This document shows, one piece after another, positions 9,936-20,044 of a DNA stretch of 26,844 bases (positions within the stretch are counted from its first letter, which is position 1; each line of letters starts with the position of its first letter). The stretch is from Gnetum montanum (lineage: Eukaryota > Streptophyta > Gnetopsida > Gnetales > Gnetaceae), in contig MNCI01026467.1 of NCBI GenBank assembly GCA_015680685.1, positions 153,132-179,975 on the forward strand, read 5' to 3'. Position numbers and translations under genes: made by a program. The notes beneath the pieces were generated by a model that saw only the letters and a list, made by a program, of their open reading frames with translations, was not told the origin of the DNA and ran no database searches.

Positions 9936-10641
9936 ACAAATGCCTCATCTAATGGACATCCACACTCCATATTTTGGATCTTCTCCTTTCAACTTAGTCG
10001 TGGGGAAAATGGCCACCTATGCTAACCATATAAGTGACTCCTCAACTTTTCACCTTTTTTATTTTACACATTTTTTGTTTTACAATGCACATTCTTTATT
10101 TTACATCTTCTTATTTTCATGTTATCAATCTTTTCTAATTTTTTTTTACACCATCATTAGTACATTTGGTATATCTTGAATATTTTACACTTTCTTTTAT
10201 ATTTTATTTTATTTTAGTATGATTTTCTAACTTTTTGTTAATAAGTGCCAGGTATAGTGCTAATGCATTGCTTGATGGTGATATGTACTATTTTGTTATC
10301 TAATTTTTGGTGTTTGGATTCTAGCTTTGAATTTCACTATGGATGATTAGGACATGGTTTTTTTTTCATGTAACAAGCACTAAGTCCACAACATCTACCC
10401 ATCCACAAACTCTATGGTTTTCCTTGTTCTAGAAACATGTAGTTCCTTTTTCATTAACAAAATGTTAACAAATTTATGAATTTGGTAGTTTTTGAAATTG
10501 GAAAAGATTCAAAGGTTTGAATAGGATGTGACTTTTAGGGAATCTAGTATTCTTTGTGCCTTTCTATTTGCCTGGGTGCATGTGTGTTTTCATGGATTTC
10601 TTATTGTTTCCTTGTCAACAAATAAAAGGAAGTTGAATATA
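9936..10641. other. T-rich 3' untranslated region of element 1, no gene
   Basis: After integrase the strand becomes very T-rich (10040-10220) with pyrimidine runs and no supportable frame. The 79-codon frame at 9940-10179 is low-complexity. This is the expected place for the untranslated region between integrase and 3' LTR. Confidence 0.6.
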
Positions 10642-10875
10642 TCTTTGCATGGTATGGTTCTCATAAAAAAATGATGGGAATTTAAAGCACACCCCTTAGA
10701 CATAATAAATGAACAAGTCTTTACATGGTGTGGTTCCATTTCAAAAAAAAATGATGGGAATTCAAAGCACATCCCTTAGACACAATAAACGAATAAGTCT
10801 TTGCATGGTGTGGTTCCCATTTTAAAAAATAAATGATGAAAATTCAAAGCACACCCCTTAGATGAAATAAATTGG
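10642..10875. repeat. three-copy tandem repeat, 76-80-bp unit
   Basis: TCTTTGCATGGT or TCTTTACATGGT starts units at 10642, 10718 and 10798. Each runs through TGGTTC, an A-run, ATGATGGGAAT, AAAGCACACCCCTTAGA and AATAAA. The A-run differs in length between copies. The minus-strand copy next to LTR D stops at the equivalent AATAAA end of this block. Confidence 0.85.
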
Positions 10876-11421
10876 ATACAAGCATTGGTTATGGGGATAG
10901 AAAGACATGTTACCCATGCATAAAGGTCCCCTCTAACTAAGGCCCTTCCTCACTTCCTACTTCTCTCTTTAATAAGGAATGATGGTTGTTCTGTGGGAAT
11001 ACTCTTGTGTCTTAGGGGGATGGACTGGTCTTAGAATGGTGATGTGAAATCACTGAACAAGGTTGGTTTTGGTCTAGACTAATGATGGATCTTATCAAGT
11101 CATATAACCATAAAATTCACAAGGGACTTCATGTGACCTTAATTAGGAACTCCATTCTAGTCTCTCTCATCCATCTATGCTTTCCATGTCTCACCTCATT
11201 GCTAGTTTCATGTTCTTGTTTAATGTCCTAGTTTGATGTGTTAAAATTCTTAGGTAGTTTCTTTTAGGTTTTTGTACTTAACCTTCTATAACCATTAATC
11301 ATCCATGGAGCCCATAGACTCTCTGGTTTGAAGTCATGCAAGGGCATAAAAGGCCTGTGCGTACTTTGGGGAGGACCCACTTGCATATTGAAACATCACC
11401 AATTCTGGATTCCTGCAATTT
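10876..11421 (+). mobile_element. 3' untranslated module of element 1 (truncated)
   Basis: Homologous to the reverse complement of about 26000-26519: GAAAGACATGTTACCCATGC, CCCTCTAACTAAGGCCCTT. It also matches about 180-300 at the window start: CATAGACTCTCTGGTTTG against the equivalent block, then TACTTTGGGGAGGACCCACT. Similarity is lost after CCTGCAATTTAAT near 11421, whereas the other copies continue for another 750 bp to an LTR. The missing part includes the whole 3' LTR. Confidence 0.78.
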
Positions 11422-11449
11422 AATGGCAGATTTATTTAAGTGTCAAAAT

Positions 11450-12150
11450 ATGGGAAAAATTTTTCTAAGTTTGGTGTCATGTTGTGCAGCATAGATAGTG
11501 TAGCATACTTGAAGTCCTGATTTTTGCAAATTTTTTATAAGTCCACCTACTATGCTCCTTAGCATAGCCAGCATAGCACACACTTCCATGGCCAGTCTAC
11601 ACAAATGTCAAGCCAGAAGTAGTCATGGGTCACTTGGGATGGACCAAACAATTTGGCAAATTTTCTATCTCTTGGACTATCAAGCTCGCTATGCTCTCTA
11701 GCTTGCCCAGCTTGACACATGTCCTGGTTGCCAGTTCACCCAAGCACCAGGCTAGAGGTTGTCAAAGGTGCTTAGCATGGAAAAAATAGTTTGGCAAGTT
11801 TTCTATCTTTTAGGCTATCATGCTTTACTATTTAGATAGGTAACAAGGCCAAATTTTTTCTAAGTGTTGGACAAGGTTCTGTCAAGCTATCTAGACATGG
11901 AAGATGCATTTAACAATTTTTTGACTTTCGAGGTTACCTGTCTTGCTACACCCCAGAGTGTGGTTAGTGTGCCATGAAGAAACATTGCAAATTTTGGAAA
12001 AATTCATCAAAGTACTTGTGCTATGCTTTGCTATACTGCACAGTGTAGACAACATGACAAGTTAAAATTTGCAAAATTTTTCTAAGTGTTCATGCTATGC
12101 TTCATCATGTTGTGCAACGTAGATAGCATGACACATGGAAAATTCATCAG
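11450..12150 (+). repeat. degenerate tandem array, about eight units of 65-135 bp
   Basis: Units share an AT-rich part (GCAAATTTTTCTAAGTGTTG or similar) and a part with CATGCTATGCT..., TGTGCAGCATAGATAG and AGCATGACACATGG. Anchors fall near 11481, 11547, 11682, 11815, 11880, 11932, 12015 and 12090. Copies are diverged and vary in length. A related AT-rich/GAGCATAA array is at 21720-22060, on the other side of the antisense gene. Confidence 0.6.
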
Positions 12151-12159
12151 AATGCCTCC

Positions 12160-13716
12160 AGAAGGTCCTAGAACTTAGCATCAACCTTTATTTCAGCTCT
12201 AATGTCCCTCTGGTGGCCAAGATCAGTAGTCTACTTTGCTTTTGCATCCCCCATTGACCCCCAAAATTATCCCTATGATTGACCCTACTCGAAAGAGGGG
12301 GAAGACGTAGTCCCAGAGTGTAGACTCCAAGTTGCATTTGTTTTGGCATTGTTTGTAGGTATATGGTGATCCTTAAAACTCTAGCACATGCAATCTAAGT
12401 GGTGTGGTCATAGTTTGATAGTTTCTGAGTTCCTGTTCTTGTCCTACAGAGCGTAACACTTAGAGCTTGACATTTTGAGCATAACATGTCAGCGTGACTT
12501 GTCCACGTCCATGCTATGTGGGACCTAGGCCACATGGCATCTAGTTTGCATCTCATGTCAACCCTAGCCCTATAAATACCTTGATAATTAGCATTTTAGT
12601 GGTGGGTCAACAAATCATTTTAAGCATCAAGCATTAGAGCACTCTTAGTATCTTCATCACTCTCGCACTTGAGCACCTGAGCTTGACACTTGGCCAAGTA
12701 CCGTGACACAGTCTTCGTTGCACTCACACAACGTGATGACTGCAAACCCAACATGTTTTTCCTGCTTCACAACTACTATCACTATGTCTGTGATGTCTCA
12801 AAGATTGTGACTGCATTACTATGCTGCTGCTATAACTGTCTAACATTGTGTACTAGCTTCAAACATTATTTAATTAAAAGTTGTGCACCTTGATCTTTGG
12901 GTGGTGCATTTCTCCACCCTTGAACTATGGTTCTATATTCTTAGCATTTGATTCAAATTTCTTAGCATTTACTTTTACACTTTCTTCTACTGTCAATATG
13001 CATTTACATATTCACGTTATGTTACGTTTTGTTCTTGATCATTGTCCTGACTCCTGCACGAGGCTCACTAAAGAATTTGTTTACAAATGGTTATTGTTAC
13101 ACCATGTAAGTCCTTGTTTAATTGACTAGACCATGTAGGGCACCTCATTTTCATTTCACCCAACATGGCCATTGCACAGATTTAGGGTTAGGCTGTATGC
13201 CCACAGACCTCTCCATGTTCCAACCATCGATGTTTTTGGATGTCATAGTTTTTGGTACTAGAAGAAGGGCCTCCCATTCCTTCTGTGTGCCACGGGTAGT
13301 CCCACATGCTTTCTATACCCCCCATCACTAAGCTAGCATAGACATAACACCCTTGTAGACCTGTGACAATAGTAGTTGGATCATAGGCCAATGCAAGAGT
13401 TATCTACATTCTAGTTGGTGTAGATTGGTCCCAATTGATAGTTCCCCTAGAACCCCATAGGATGAAAAGCCCAAAATTTTTACTACATCAAACTCTAAGT
13501 GTTTTGTAGAGCATGACATCTTATGAGCGTAACAGTCCCTTAGAGTGTGACGAGCATAATAGCAGAGATAACCATTTTTTAGTGTTTCCAAACTTAGCCA
13601 TTTTTGGCCTATTTTCTTCATAGTTTTCACACTTAGCCATTTTATCTTAAAATTTTTTGCACTTAAACGTTTTTGGCAAGCATCTCTTTTTCTCACATAT
13701 TTTCTTACATAATGAA
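12160..13716 (+). repeat. LTR-like leader region of element 2
   Basis: Non-coding region in front of element 2 gag with a TATA box at 12571. It holds recurrent GAGCGTAACA/GAGCATAACA motifs (12447, 12477, 13512, 13530) and a T-rich tract. Its position upstream of gag and the promoter-like core suggest a 5' LTR plus leader, but I could not fix TG and CA ends or a primer-binding site. The short ORFs at 12690-13391 are not supported. The AT-rich 13560-13690 stretch repeats CACTTAGCCATTTT-like phrases. Confidence 0.45.
12571..12578 (+). promoter_or_regulatory. TATA box in the element 2 leader
   Basis: TATAAATA preceded by ACCCTAGCCC and followed by CCTTGATAATTAG. It lies about 1.1 kb upstream of the first gag-like frame. 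It is the only TATAAATA on the plus strand in this part of the window, and a likely promoter for element 2. Confidence 0.5.
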
Positions 13717-15470
13717 AATGAACCTCGTTAACACCTTAGCTACTGCCTTGAACTTGGAGTTAGCCTACCCCATGCAACACATGGTAGACGTCGAGCAACC
13801 ACTTAGCCCTGTGCAACCACAATGGTAGTCTCTTAGATTGTGGCACCAATTTCCTGAGCACATGGCACTGGATGATGAAAAATATAAATTTTTGTGGCAA
13901 ATATTTAGGTGGGCCTACCATTGGATTGCTAGGAAATGGAAAAAAGAGTAGTTTTGAAATTATTCATCAAAATGGAAGGGAGTTCCTTCCTACCCCTAGT
14001 GGGGTCATACCACTCACTGAATCTTTCAAATGGATTTTGGACCAATACATCAAGATGAGTGTGCTAAAAGAGTAGGATCTAGCATCCAACTATGATGAAC
14101 CCCTACAAGATGGACAAGAGGAGTTTGAGTCCCATTCTGACGATGGCATCCTACTCTACGTCTCAGCCTCATAGTCAACCTTTGTATTCCTGTCGCACTA
14201 GTTGTAGTCTTCTACCTTCTTTGAGGTAGTTGTAAGGCTTCTATAGCCTAAAAATTCATTGGTAGTTTCTAGGCACCTAGTCCTATCTATGCAACAAAAT
14301 GCAGGACCTTCTGCCCATTTTCCTTTTGTCATTTCTTCATAGTACATTTAGCCTTCGCAGCCAGCATTTGTGACACCAATGCTACCTTATGTGCACACCA
14401 TGTCCATATCACAACCACACACAAGTCACTTTTCTATCATTCAAACCATATCAATCCAACCACCAACAATAGCTCCAACCTCAACTGTGTGGTGGGTAGC
14501 AACATCTTTACCTACTGTTCAATTGTCCTAGATGTTGTAGTACATGCAGCAGCAAATGTACCAAGCATCACATATGGCACAACCTACTACAGGGCTGTGG
14601 GCCACTCCAATGGCACCACCAATGGCACAACTGATGCAACCTTCTACAACATCCTCAAGTTTGGACCAAGCATTCCAGCTTATTCAAACACTCATTGAGG
14701 AGGTCAAGTGGCTTAAAGCAGCCAACTCAGAGATAGTCCATGGAATGAATTTCAATCAAGATGATCCCATTAGCCCTGCCATTCCTCTACTCACATTGCC
14801 TTCTGGGGTCCAACTATCCAAGTTCAAAAAATACAACAATGAGGATGATCCAAATGTCCACTTAGTTACTTTCTGTTCTGAGTCCTTATTACTGTAAGCA
14901 TGGCCACATGCGGTTATCCATGTCTTTGCCATGTCTATGACCAAAAAGGCTTTAGATTGGTATCACGCACTTTCTCGAGCATCCATTTCAACTCTGGAGG
15001 AGTTTCTAAGCTAGCTTGTAACATGCTTCAAGTACAACTTAAAGCTAGAAGCCATGCTAGACCATCTCATGAATGTTAAGCAAGAAGCACTAGAGCCAGT
15101 GCAAAAATTCATACAACGTTGGAGCACCTCTCTAAATGAGATTCGTGAGCCAATCGCTGAAAGCCACATGTTGGCCATTTTTTAAAGGCACAGTAAATAA
15201 TTTCATTAAATCAAAGCTATACTATTTAGCCCCATGTTCCCTTAGCCAAGCTTTTTCTCAAAGAAAGAGCATACATGACATGGTAGAGGCTAGCAAGGAC
15301 CTAGCTTACATAGCCTACAAGAATGCGCATGCAAAGAGAGACAAGGAAAAGAGGAAAGCCACGACAACCACCATGGCAGTTGTGGCTGATGAAACCAAGC
15401 CCAACAACAACAAGTAGGTAGCTAATGCACCTAAGGCCCTAGCCAATAGCAACAAAACATCAGGTTTTGG
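13717..15470 (+). pseudogene. gag: gag of element 2 (degenerate)
   Basis: Starts near an ATG at 13717. The frame at 13872-14075 (..NGREFLPTPSGVIPLTESF..) continues past a TAG into an acidic stretch (QDGQEEFESHSDDG). A Gln/Met/Pro-rich part follows (14544-14650, MYQASHMAQPTT). The capsid core begins at about 14790: LSKFKKYNNEDDPNVHL, then MTKKALDWYHALSRASI, LEAMLDHLMNVKQEALEPV and KFIQRW. These match the gypsy Gag pattern K(F/Y)..Y.G..DP..HL / A..W(Y/F). The tail (15260-15415) is Lys-rich and basic. At least five stops and one frameshift (about 15160) break it. The protein differs clearly from element 1 Gag, so this is another family. Confidence 0.78.
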
Positions 15471-15860
15471 CAATGTGGAAATCAACTAACCCACATCATC
15501 AGTGGCCACGAGGCAAGCTCCCCCAAGGCCAAACTTTGAGCGCAAGGATCACTCAAACTACACCCCTTTACCAATCAAGCCATCAAAAATTTTGGATCAA
15601 CTGCTTAGTGTTGGGCACATTCAACACAAGTAAATGTTAGAGGATGCTTGCAAATGCCATGAGAGGTACTACAAGGTCCTCTGAGCCCCCTTTGCAACCA
15701 TGCGCAATGAGCCTCTGGTAGCCAAAAATTTTAGACTAAACTAGTTCTACAACTACCATTAGTTGCACAACCATGACATGGATTATTGCCTAGCATTGAA
15801 GGATGATATCCAATGCATGATCAATCAAGGTAAGTTGGTCCTTGATGAAAGTAATCTTGT
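15471..15860 (+). pseudogene. nucleocapsid-like region of element 2 Gag
   Basis: RPNFERKDHSNYTPLPIKPS, then KILDQLLSVGHIQ, precede FYNYH.LHNHDMDYCLALKD and DIQCMINQGKLVL (15745-15845). In Tat-like elements this place has a conserved C..H...GH....C..LK..IQ.LI..G motif. Here the first Cys appears to be Tyr and a stop stands between, so the zinc-binding site is damaged. Confidence 0.65.
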
Positions 15861-16559
15861 CTAGTCAAAGAACCAATCCATGAAGATATATAAGATCCAT
15901 TAAATGCTAGTGGTGCAAGATATATCATTAATGCTATAGCATTGATGATGATGCAAAGCCAATACATGAACCATTTGTGGTTCATGTGCCTTCCGATGAT
16001 ATTGAAGCCTCAATGTCAACTAGGCCATAGGCCCCCTTCATCATCAAAGCACCACCTCGGGAATCCATGATACCTTTTGTGGTTAGGGCCCTGTAGCATG
16101 TTGCGGCAATGACCTAGACACCTTTTGTCATAAGGATGTCAAAACATGTAGACTCCCCATCTGCCTAGGGTTCAATGCAGGGGACTACATCATGATCCAT
16201 CCACCTAAAGAAGTGTGATGAGCATCTAGCCAACAAGATGGCTAGGAAATGCTTTGAACTATGTCCCCCTAAGTCTACCCCCTTGTTAGCAGTTCCCATG
16301 ACCCCATCGTCTAAGGTCACCAACATAGACATGCACATTCAATAAGCAATCACTGAGGCTCAAAGGCTCACTTCCTAACCAAAATCCAAATCTTCTCCTC
16401 CTCAAGAAATCCATCTCTTAGGATGTATGAAGAAGATAAATACCACCAAACAACTAGATGGTGGAAAATATTTTCTAGATGCACTTGCATAGGTCAAGTA
16501 GGATCTAAAACAAAAGAATACAACTTTAAGCCTATACAATCTAATCATGACCTCCCCCA
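15861..16559 (+). pseudogene. Gag-protease linker of element 2
   Basis: A proline-rich linker with repeated phrases: APFIIKAPPRES, then IPFVVRAL and TPFVIRMSK (16030-16150). It leads into KKINTTKQLDGGKYFLDAL (16426-16490) in the frame that reaches the protease. Such linkers are common and variable in Tat-like elements. The 60-codon frame at 16423-16605 is out of frame with its neighbours and is not supported. Confidence 0.5.
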
Positions 16560-17260
16560 TGCATCATTAAGTATTGGTTCACATGTTGGTATCCATCCCT
16601 ATTAAGGAAGACATTCCAGTAGAGGAAAAGGCTATCCATGCTGTAATGCTCTCTCCTCCAATCAAAGAACCAAGGTCAACAACTTTGACCTTTTGTGATG
16701 AAGCAATGAAAGCTGACCTTCAGAAGGGTCAAGTAATTACTACACCCATGTTCATAATAATTTGTGTAGGTTAGTACAAAATTTGTAGGATGCATGTCGA
16801 TGATGGGGTAGAAAACAACATTATCCTATTCCCCATTGTCGATAAGCTTGGCCTGGTGGATTAAATCAGGTTAACAAAAACAGCCTATTTAAAGTCCTTC
16901 AATGGAGCACATGTGGTTGTCAAGGGAATATTCATGATTGATTTTGTGGTAGGGGAGAAATTCCCCACTAACGCATAGTTCATCATGGTTGAAGAGATGC
17001 TTGGATTCAACCTAATCCTAGGGAGATCTTGGTTAGCCCAACTAAGGGCTCTCTCTTCACCAATCCACCAAGAGATCCACTTACCATACGAAGGTGGAGG
17101 GGGGGGGAGTGGTGATCTTTGGTGACAACATAGCCCCTCAGACCATCAACAATGTAGACACTGAGCAAGGGTCAGAGGTAGAGATCTCTGAAGACACACC
17201 ACCTTTTTGCAATGAAAGTTGATGTTGTTTGGCTGATGAACCAGGAAAAATGAGCAATCT
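16560..17260 (+). pseudogene. aspartic protease region of element 2
   Basis: The frame at 16574-16774 (..TLTFCDEAMKADLQKGQV..) continues after a TAG into MHVDDGVENNIILFPIVDKL (active-site area near 16793-16850). Canonical D-x-G-S/A is here DDGV, so the residue after Gly is not the usual Ser/Ala. Next come LKSFNGAHVVVKGIFMIDFV, then MVEEMLGFNLILGRSWLAQL and SSPIHQEIHLPYEG. These match the Tat-type protease ending (LLGR.WLH..GA.PS..HQ..K). A G-run at 17100-17107 causes a frameshift into VIFGDN. An acidic tail follows to about 17240. Confidence 0.78.
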
Positions 17261-17536
17261 TCATGAGGAATATCTATGAATAGAATTGCCTTTTTTGATG
17301 GTAGATGACAGCCTAGGGGACTACCACCTTGTGCCTTCTAAGCCTTATGCACCACCTAACCCAATCAGGTTAGGAAACATCTACATGATTAGGGAATGTC
17401 CCTAACTTGCTTGCCCATCTAACTTGTCTTTAGACCCTTTTGTCTATATAGTTATAGTTTGCATTATGTTTGCTTATTGGATTAGATATTATTTCATTTA
17501 GTTGCAAAAAGAAAAAAAAAAGAAAAGTATGGCAAA
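17261..17536 (+). other. end of the protease-side coding remnant of element 2
   Basis: A recognisable Pol-like linker remnant (DDSLGDYHLVPSKPYAPPNP, about 17306-17360) runs out near 17400. Then follows AT-rich sequence with an A-run (17506-17525). This is the left border of the 6-kb block that separates protease from reverse transcriptase. I see no target-site duplication or terminal repeat that would mark a clean insertion. Confidence 0.5.
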
Positions 17537-17781
17537 AAATGACCTTAAACTAGTGATGGCCTAAAATGGTCTTAAATTAGTGACAGCTCGAAATGGCCTT
17601 AAACTAGCGATGGCCTAAAATGGCCTTAAACTAGCCTACAACCCGAAATGGCCTTAAATTAGCAATGACCCAAAATGGCCTTGAACTAGTGATGGCTCGA
17701 AATGGCCTTGAACTAGTAATGGCTTGAAATGGCCTTAAACTAGCCTATGGCTCGAAACGGCCTTAAACTATTGCATGGGGT
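17537..17781. repeat. nine-unit tandem array, 27-bp period
   Basis: AAATGGCCTTAAACTAG-type units start at 17537, 17564, 17591, 17618, 17646, 17673, 17700, 17727 and 17755. Spacings are 27 or 28 bp throughout. The variable part after CTAG reads (T/C)GATGGCTCG or similar. A 27-bp period is nine codons, but stops occur in several frames and no coding role is evident. It lies 216 bp beyond the stop codon of the minus-strand gene. Confidence 0.92.
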
Positions 17782-17996
17782 CCACAAGGGATCTAATTAC
17801 ATAAACTAAAAATCAAAAGTGAGATCAATTGAAATACATGTTAAAATGATACTGTTAGAGATAAATAAATATTGTGCCTTTCATTAAATCATAAAAAAAA
17901 TACATAGTCCAGGATTACATTCACATCAAAAGATACAAAATTTCCCAGCAACAGGGACACATTTCAAATATTTTAAATTATATTAATGATGAGAAG

Positions 17997-18059
17997 CTAA
18001 GGCTCTTCACCTCCATCTTTATCTTCTGCTTCGTTGGGTCTTGTGCCTTTACCTGGATC
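17997..18059 (-). pseudogene. antisense gene exon h: acidic C-terminus and stop codon
   Basis: Acceptor TTGTTTTGCGTAG before GATCCAGG. It joins exon g in phase 0 across a 97-bp GT-AG intron (18060-18156). Twenty codons, DPGKGTRPNEAEDKDGGEEP, then TAG at 17997-17999. The downstream minus strand (17997 to 17880) is AT-rich with AATATAAT- and AATGAAA-like motifs that could serve as a plant polyadenylation region. Confidence 0.7.
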
Positions 18060-18156
18060 CTACGCAAAACAAAGACAAAATGATAAACCAATTAATAAAG
18101 AGGATAACATGCAAAATTATTATGAAATAGATAACAATAAAGTAAATTTAACTAAC

Positions 18157-18977
18157 CTGAGATGGGCTTGCGTCCATGTCTAGTGGCATCTTGTTGAGGC
18201 TAGCCTCTAGGCGTTAGAGGATCTCCTCTTCTGACATGTGTGTCCAATCCTCGTCTCCCAAATTAATGCCTGAGAGGGTCTTCCCTTTTTTCATAGATGT
18301 CCATACAAGCGGCTCTAGAGAAAATGTGGTAGATGTAACCTCTTCAAAAGGAACAGCAATCTCCCTCTCTAGGGACTCACTAACCACAAGGTGTTTTGTA
18401 AACATGTTGTAGGCCTGTGTCACACCGATGGCTTCAAAGAATATGTTGTGACATCGGTGCTCCATAGACTCATCCTTGTACTTTTTATGATAGGCTACAT
18501 GTTCCATCTTGTAATGATACTTGTGGTTCTTCTGAGTTTGTCCCCACTCATATACTTTGGCATTGTAGTCCGTCCAGTCTTGGTTCTTCCAAGCCATGAG
18601 GTCCATCTGCAAGCACTACTCAATAACCTCGTGAGTAGCCTCATTTTTGACCTTGATAGTCGACTAATACTTGGCATAGTCAATCATAGCCATACACAAG
18701 CTACTATCTGATTTATCGTAGGCTACCAAGAATTTGTACCACGATTGTAAATCTTCCAGTTGGGCTATCTGGTTTTCCTTTTGCTTCTGGAGCTCTTGTA
18801 CTTGTTTTCAAAGCTCCTCATTCACACACCTACACTCCCATAATCATTGTGCCAAGTGCAGTGCACACTTTCCTGCCTCGTCATATATATGATGAGGCAC
18901 GTATTCTACCTTAGGAGGGAATTTAGGTACAGCATCAACTTGGATTGCTCTTTGTGGGTCCCACTTGAGTTGTGAGC
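18157..18977 (-). pseudogene. antisense gene exon g: coiled coil and C-terminal region
   Basis: Acceptor TGTGTAACAG before GCTCAC; donor CTCAG|GTTAGT. The longest exon, 821 bp. It encodes GSQLKWDPQRAIQVDAVPKF, then a Gln/Glu/Lys heptad-like segment (QELQKQKENQIAQLEDLQ, about 18740-18800) that should form a coiled coil. Then come WYKFLVAYDKSDSSL, MAWKNQDWTDYNAKVYEWG and HRCHNIFFEAIGVTQAYNMF. The uninterrupted 132-codon stretch at 18214-18612 is part of it. Stops: TGA, TGA, TAG, TAG, and TAA at 18211-18213. The N-terminal Trp/Tyr-rich and C-terminal acidic parts match no family I know. Confidence 0.78.
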
Positions 18978-19055
18978 CTGTTACACAAAAAAAGGGAAAC
19001 ATTAGTTGTAAGAAAAAGATAAAGCAAAAAAAAAAAAAATACAACACAAACATAC

Positions 19056-19199
19056 CTATCTTAGGATCTATCTATTTCAGGTAGTTGATCATGTCGTCAA
19101 CTATTCCTTGCATGAAGGCAAACCTATTTGGAGTTTCTGCCCATGGTTGTGAGTGGAAAGTGGATGTAGATTTGGGATGCCTAGCAGAAGCATCATCCA
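19056..19199 (-). pseudogene. antisense gene exon f
   Basis: Acceptor TATCTTACAG before TGGATG; donor GATAG|GTATGT. The frame DDASARHPKSTSTFHSQP, then AETPNRFAFMQGIVDDMINY, has one stop (TAG after NYLK). 144 bp, phase 1 at both ends. Upstream on the minus strand lies a T-rich intron; the T-rich membrane-like ORFs reported there (19101-19326) are intron sequence read as protein. Confidence 0.75.
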
Positions 19200-19335
19200 C
19201 TGTAAGATAAAGCATGTCAAGATCATCAAAACAAAACATAAAAATATAAAATTGATATAGAAAATAAATAAGAATAAGAAGAGAGAGAAGAGGGAGAGGA
19301 AGAGCATAATAAAAATGGCGGTGCAAAGCTCCTAC

Positions 19336-19554
19336 CTAGCAAATCCTTAGGGGTGAAAGTATGGGGATCACACATTTGCATGCCTTCAAACAAGCGATCA
19401 AACTCACCATCCTCAAATTACAGCCCCTCATCTTCAAGCTACCTCAAAACTTCTACAGCGTCTTCGTTTGCCATGTGTCCCTTGGGCTAAGGAACATCCT
19501 CCTCAAAGGGCTTCTCTTCTATGGTAGGGGCCTCCTTGCCTATGTTGCATAGAC
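19336..19554 (-). pseudogene. antisense gene exon e
   Basis: Acceptor CTCTAACTTAG before GTCTATGC; donor CTAG|GTAGGA. The frame is acidic: GKEAPTIEEKPFEEDVP, then EDGEFDRLFEGMQM and DPHTFTPKDLL. 219 bp, phase 1 at both ends, and the junction codons complete properly on both sides (Ser from A|GT, Val from G|TG). Three stops (TAG, TAG, TAA) stand where Gln would fit. Confidence 0.72.
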
Positions 19555-19635
19555 CTAAGTTAGAGCATTTAACAAAGGAAAAAACATATAATAATTATAT
19601 ATAAAAATGAAATATAATAAATAATTTATACTTAC

Positions 19636-20022
19636 TAGCTAACTCTGATCATGCATCGTTAAGTCTAAAGCATAGCTTCTTGCCCCTTTTCTCAATTTTG
19701 CGCATGGGCTTCTCCACGGGGTGAGGTTTCTTGATCTGCATCTTCAATCTCATTTTCTTAGCGATGAGTCATGGCCCTCTCACTGTGTTTCTTGTGTTGG
19801 TGGGAGGAGCCTCTCTAGCACTATCATGTACACAGTAGGATGGCCCTGCATGGCCCTTGGTGGTTACTGAAAAGGACTCACCAATAGCCTCTGGAAGATC
19901 TTATGACCATGTCGTATAGAATAAATGGTAGATCCATGGCTTGGATATTTAGGTGTGATCTTGCACCATTCATAGCCCATTCTCATGGACCACCAAGAAT
20001 TCAAAAAATCTTTGCAGGCATG
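19636..20022 (-). pseudogene. antisense gene exon d: basic region
   Basis: The frame begins CLQRFFEFLVVHENG and contains ISKPWIYHLFYTTWS and DLPEAIGESFSVTTKGHAG. A strongly basic run follows (AKKMRLKMQIKKPHP.., then MRKIEKRGKK), which could act as a nuclear localisation or nucleic-acid-binding segment. The length is 387 bp, a multiple of three, and both borders are phase 1. The donor A|GTAAGT is a near-consensus site. Five stops: two TAA, three TGA. Confidence 0.7.
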
Positions 20023-20044
20023 CTACAAAGAAGAAAAAATGTAC
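20023..20044 (-). other. 22-nt intron remnant between exons c and d
   Basis: The 22 bases start GTACATTTTTTC and end TTCTTTGTAG. They have a GT start, a pyrimidine tract and a TAG end. Removing them restores phase (T|CA), while reading through shifts the frame. At 22 nt it is far below functional plant intron length (about 60 nt or more), so the rest of the intron was probably deleted. Confidence 0.5.

Larger units (their letters stand above)
2843..11421 (+). mobile_element. element 1: decayed Ty3/gypsy retrotransposon (Athila/Tat-like), 3' truncated
   Basis: Order on the plus strand is 5' LTR (B), primer-binding site, gag, protease, reverse transcriptase, RNase H, integrase, then 3' untranslated module. 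That is Ty3/gypsy order, with integrase after RNase H. No chromodomain is recognisable after integrase. Its 3' module is homologous to those before LTRs A and C, so it belongs to the same family as all four LTR copies. Homology to the module stops near 11421 and no 3' LTR follows; element 2 sequence starts there. All coding parts carry stops and frameshifts, so it is non-autonomous now. Confidence 0.85.

Noticed and set aside
13188-13696. Minus-strand frames of 67 and 98 codons
   Set aside because: They lie in the leader region of element 2, have no recognisable motif and consist partly of short repeats.
19072-19326. Minus-strand frames with Leu/Phe-rich membrane-like N-termini
   Set aside because: The hydrophobic part is a T-rich intron translated; exon f starts at its TTACAG end.
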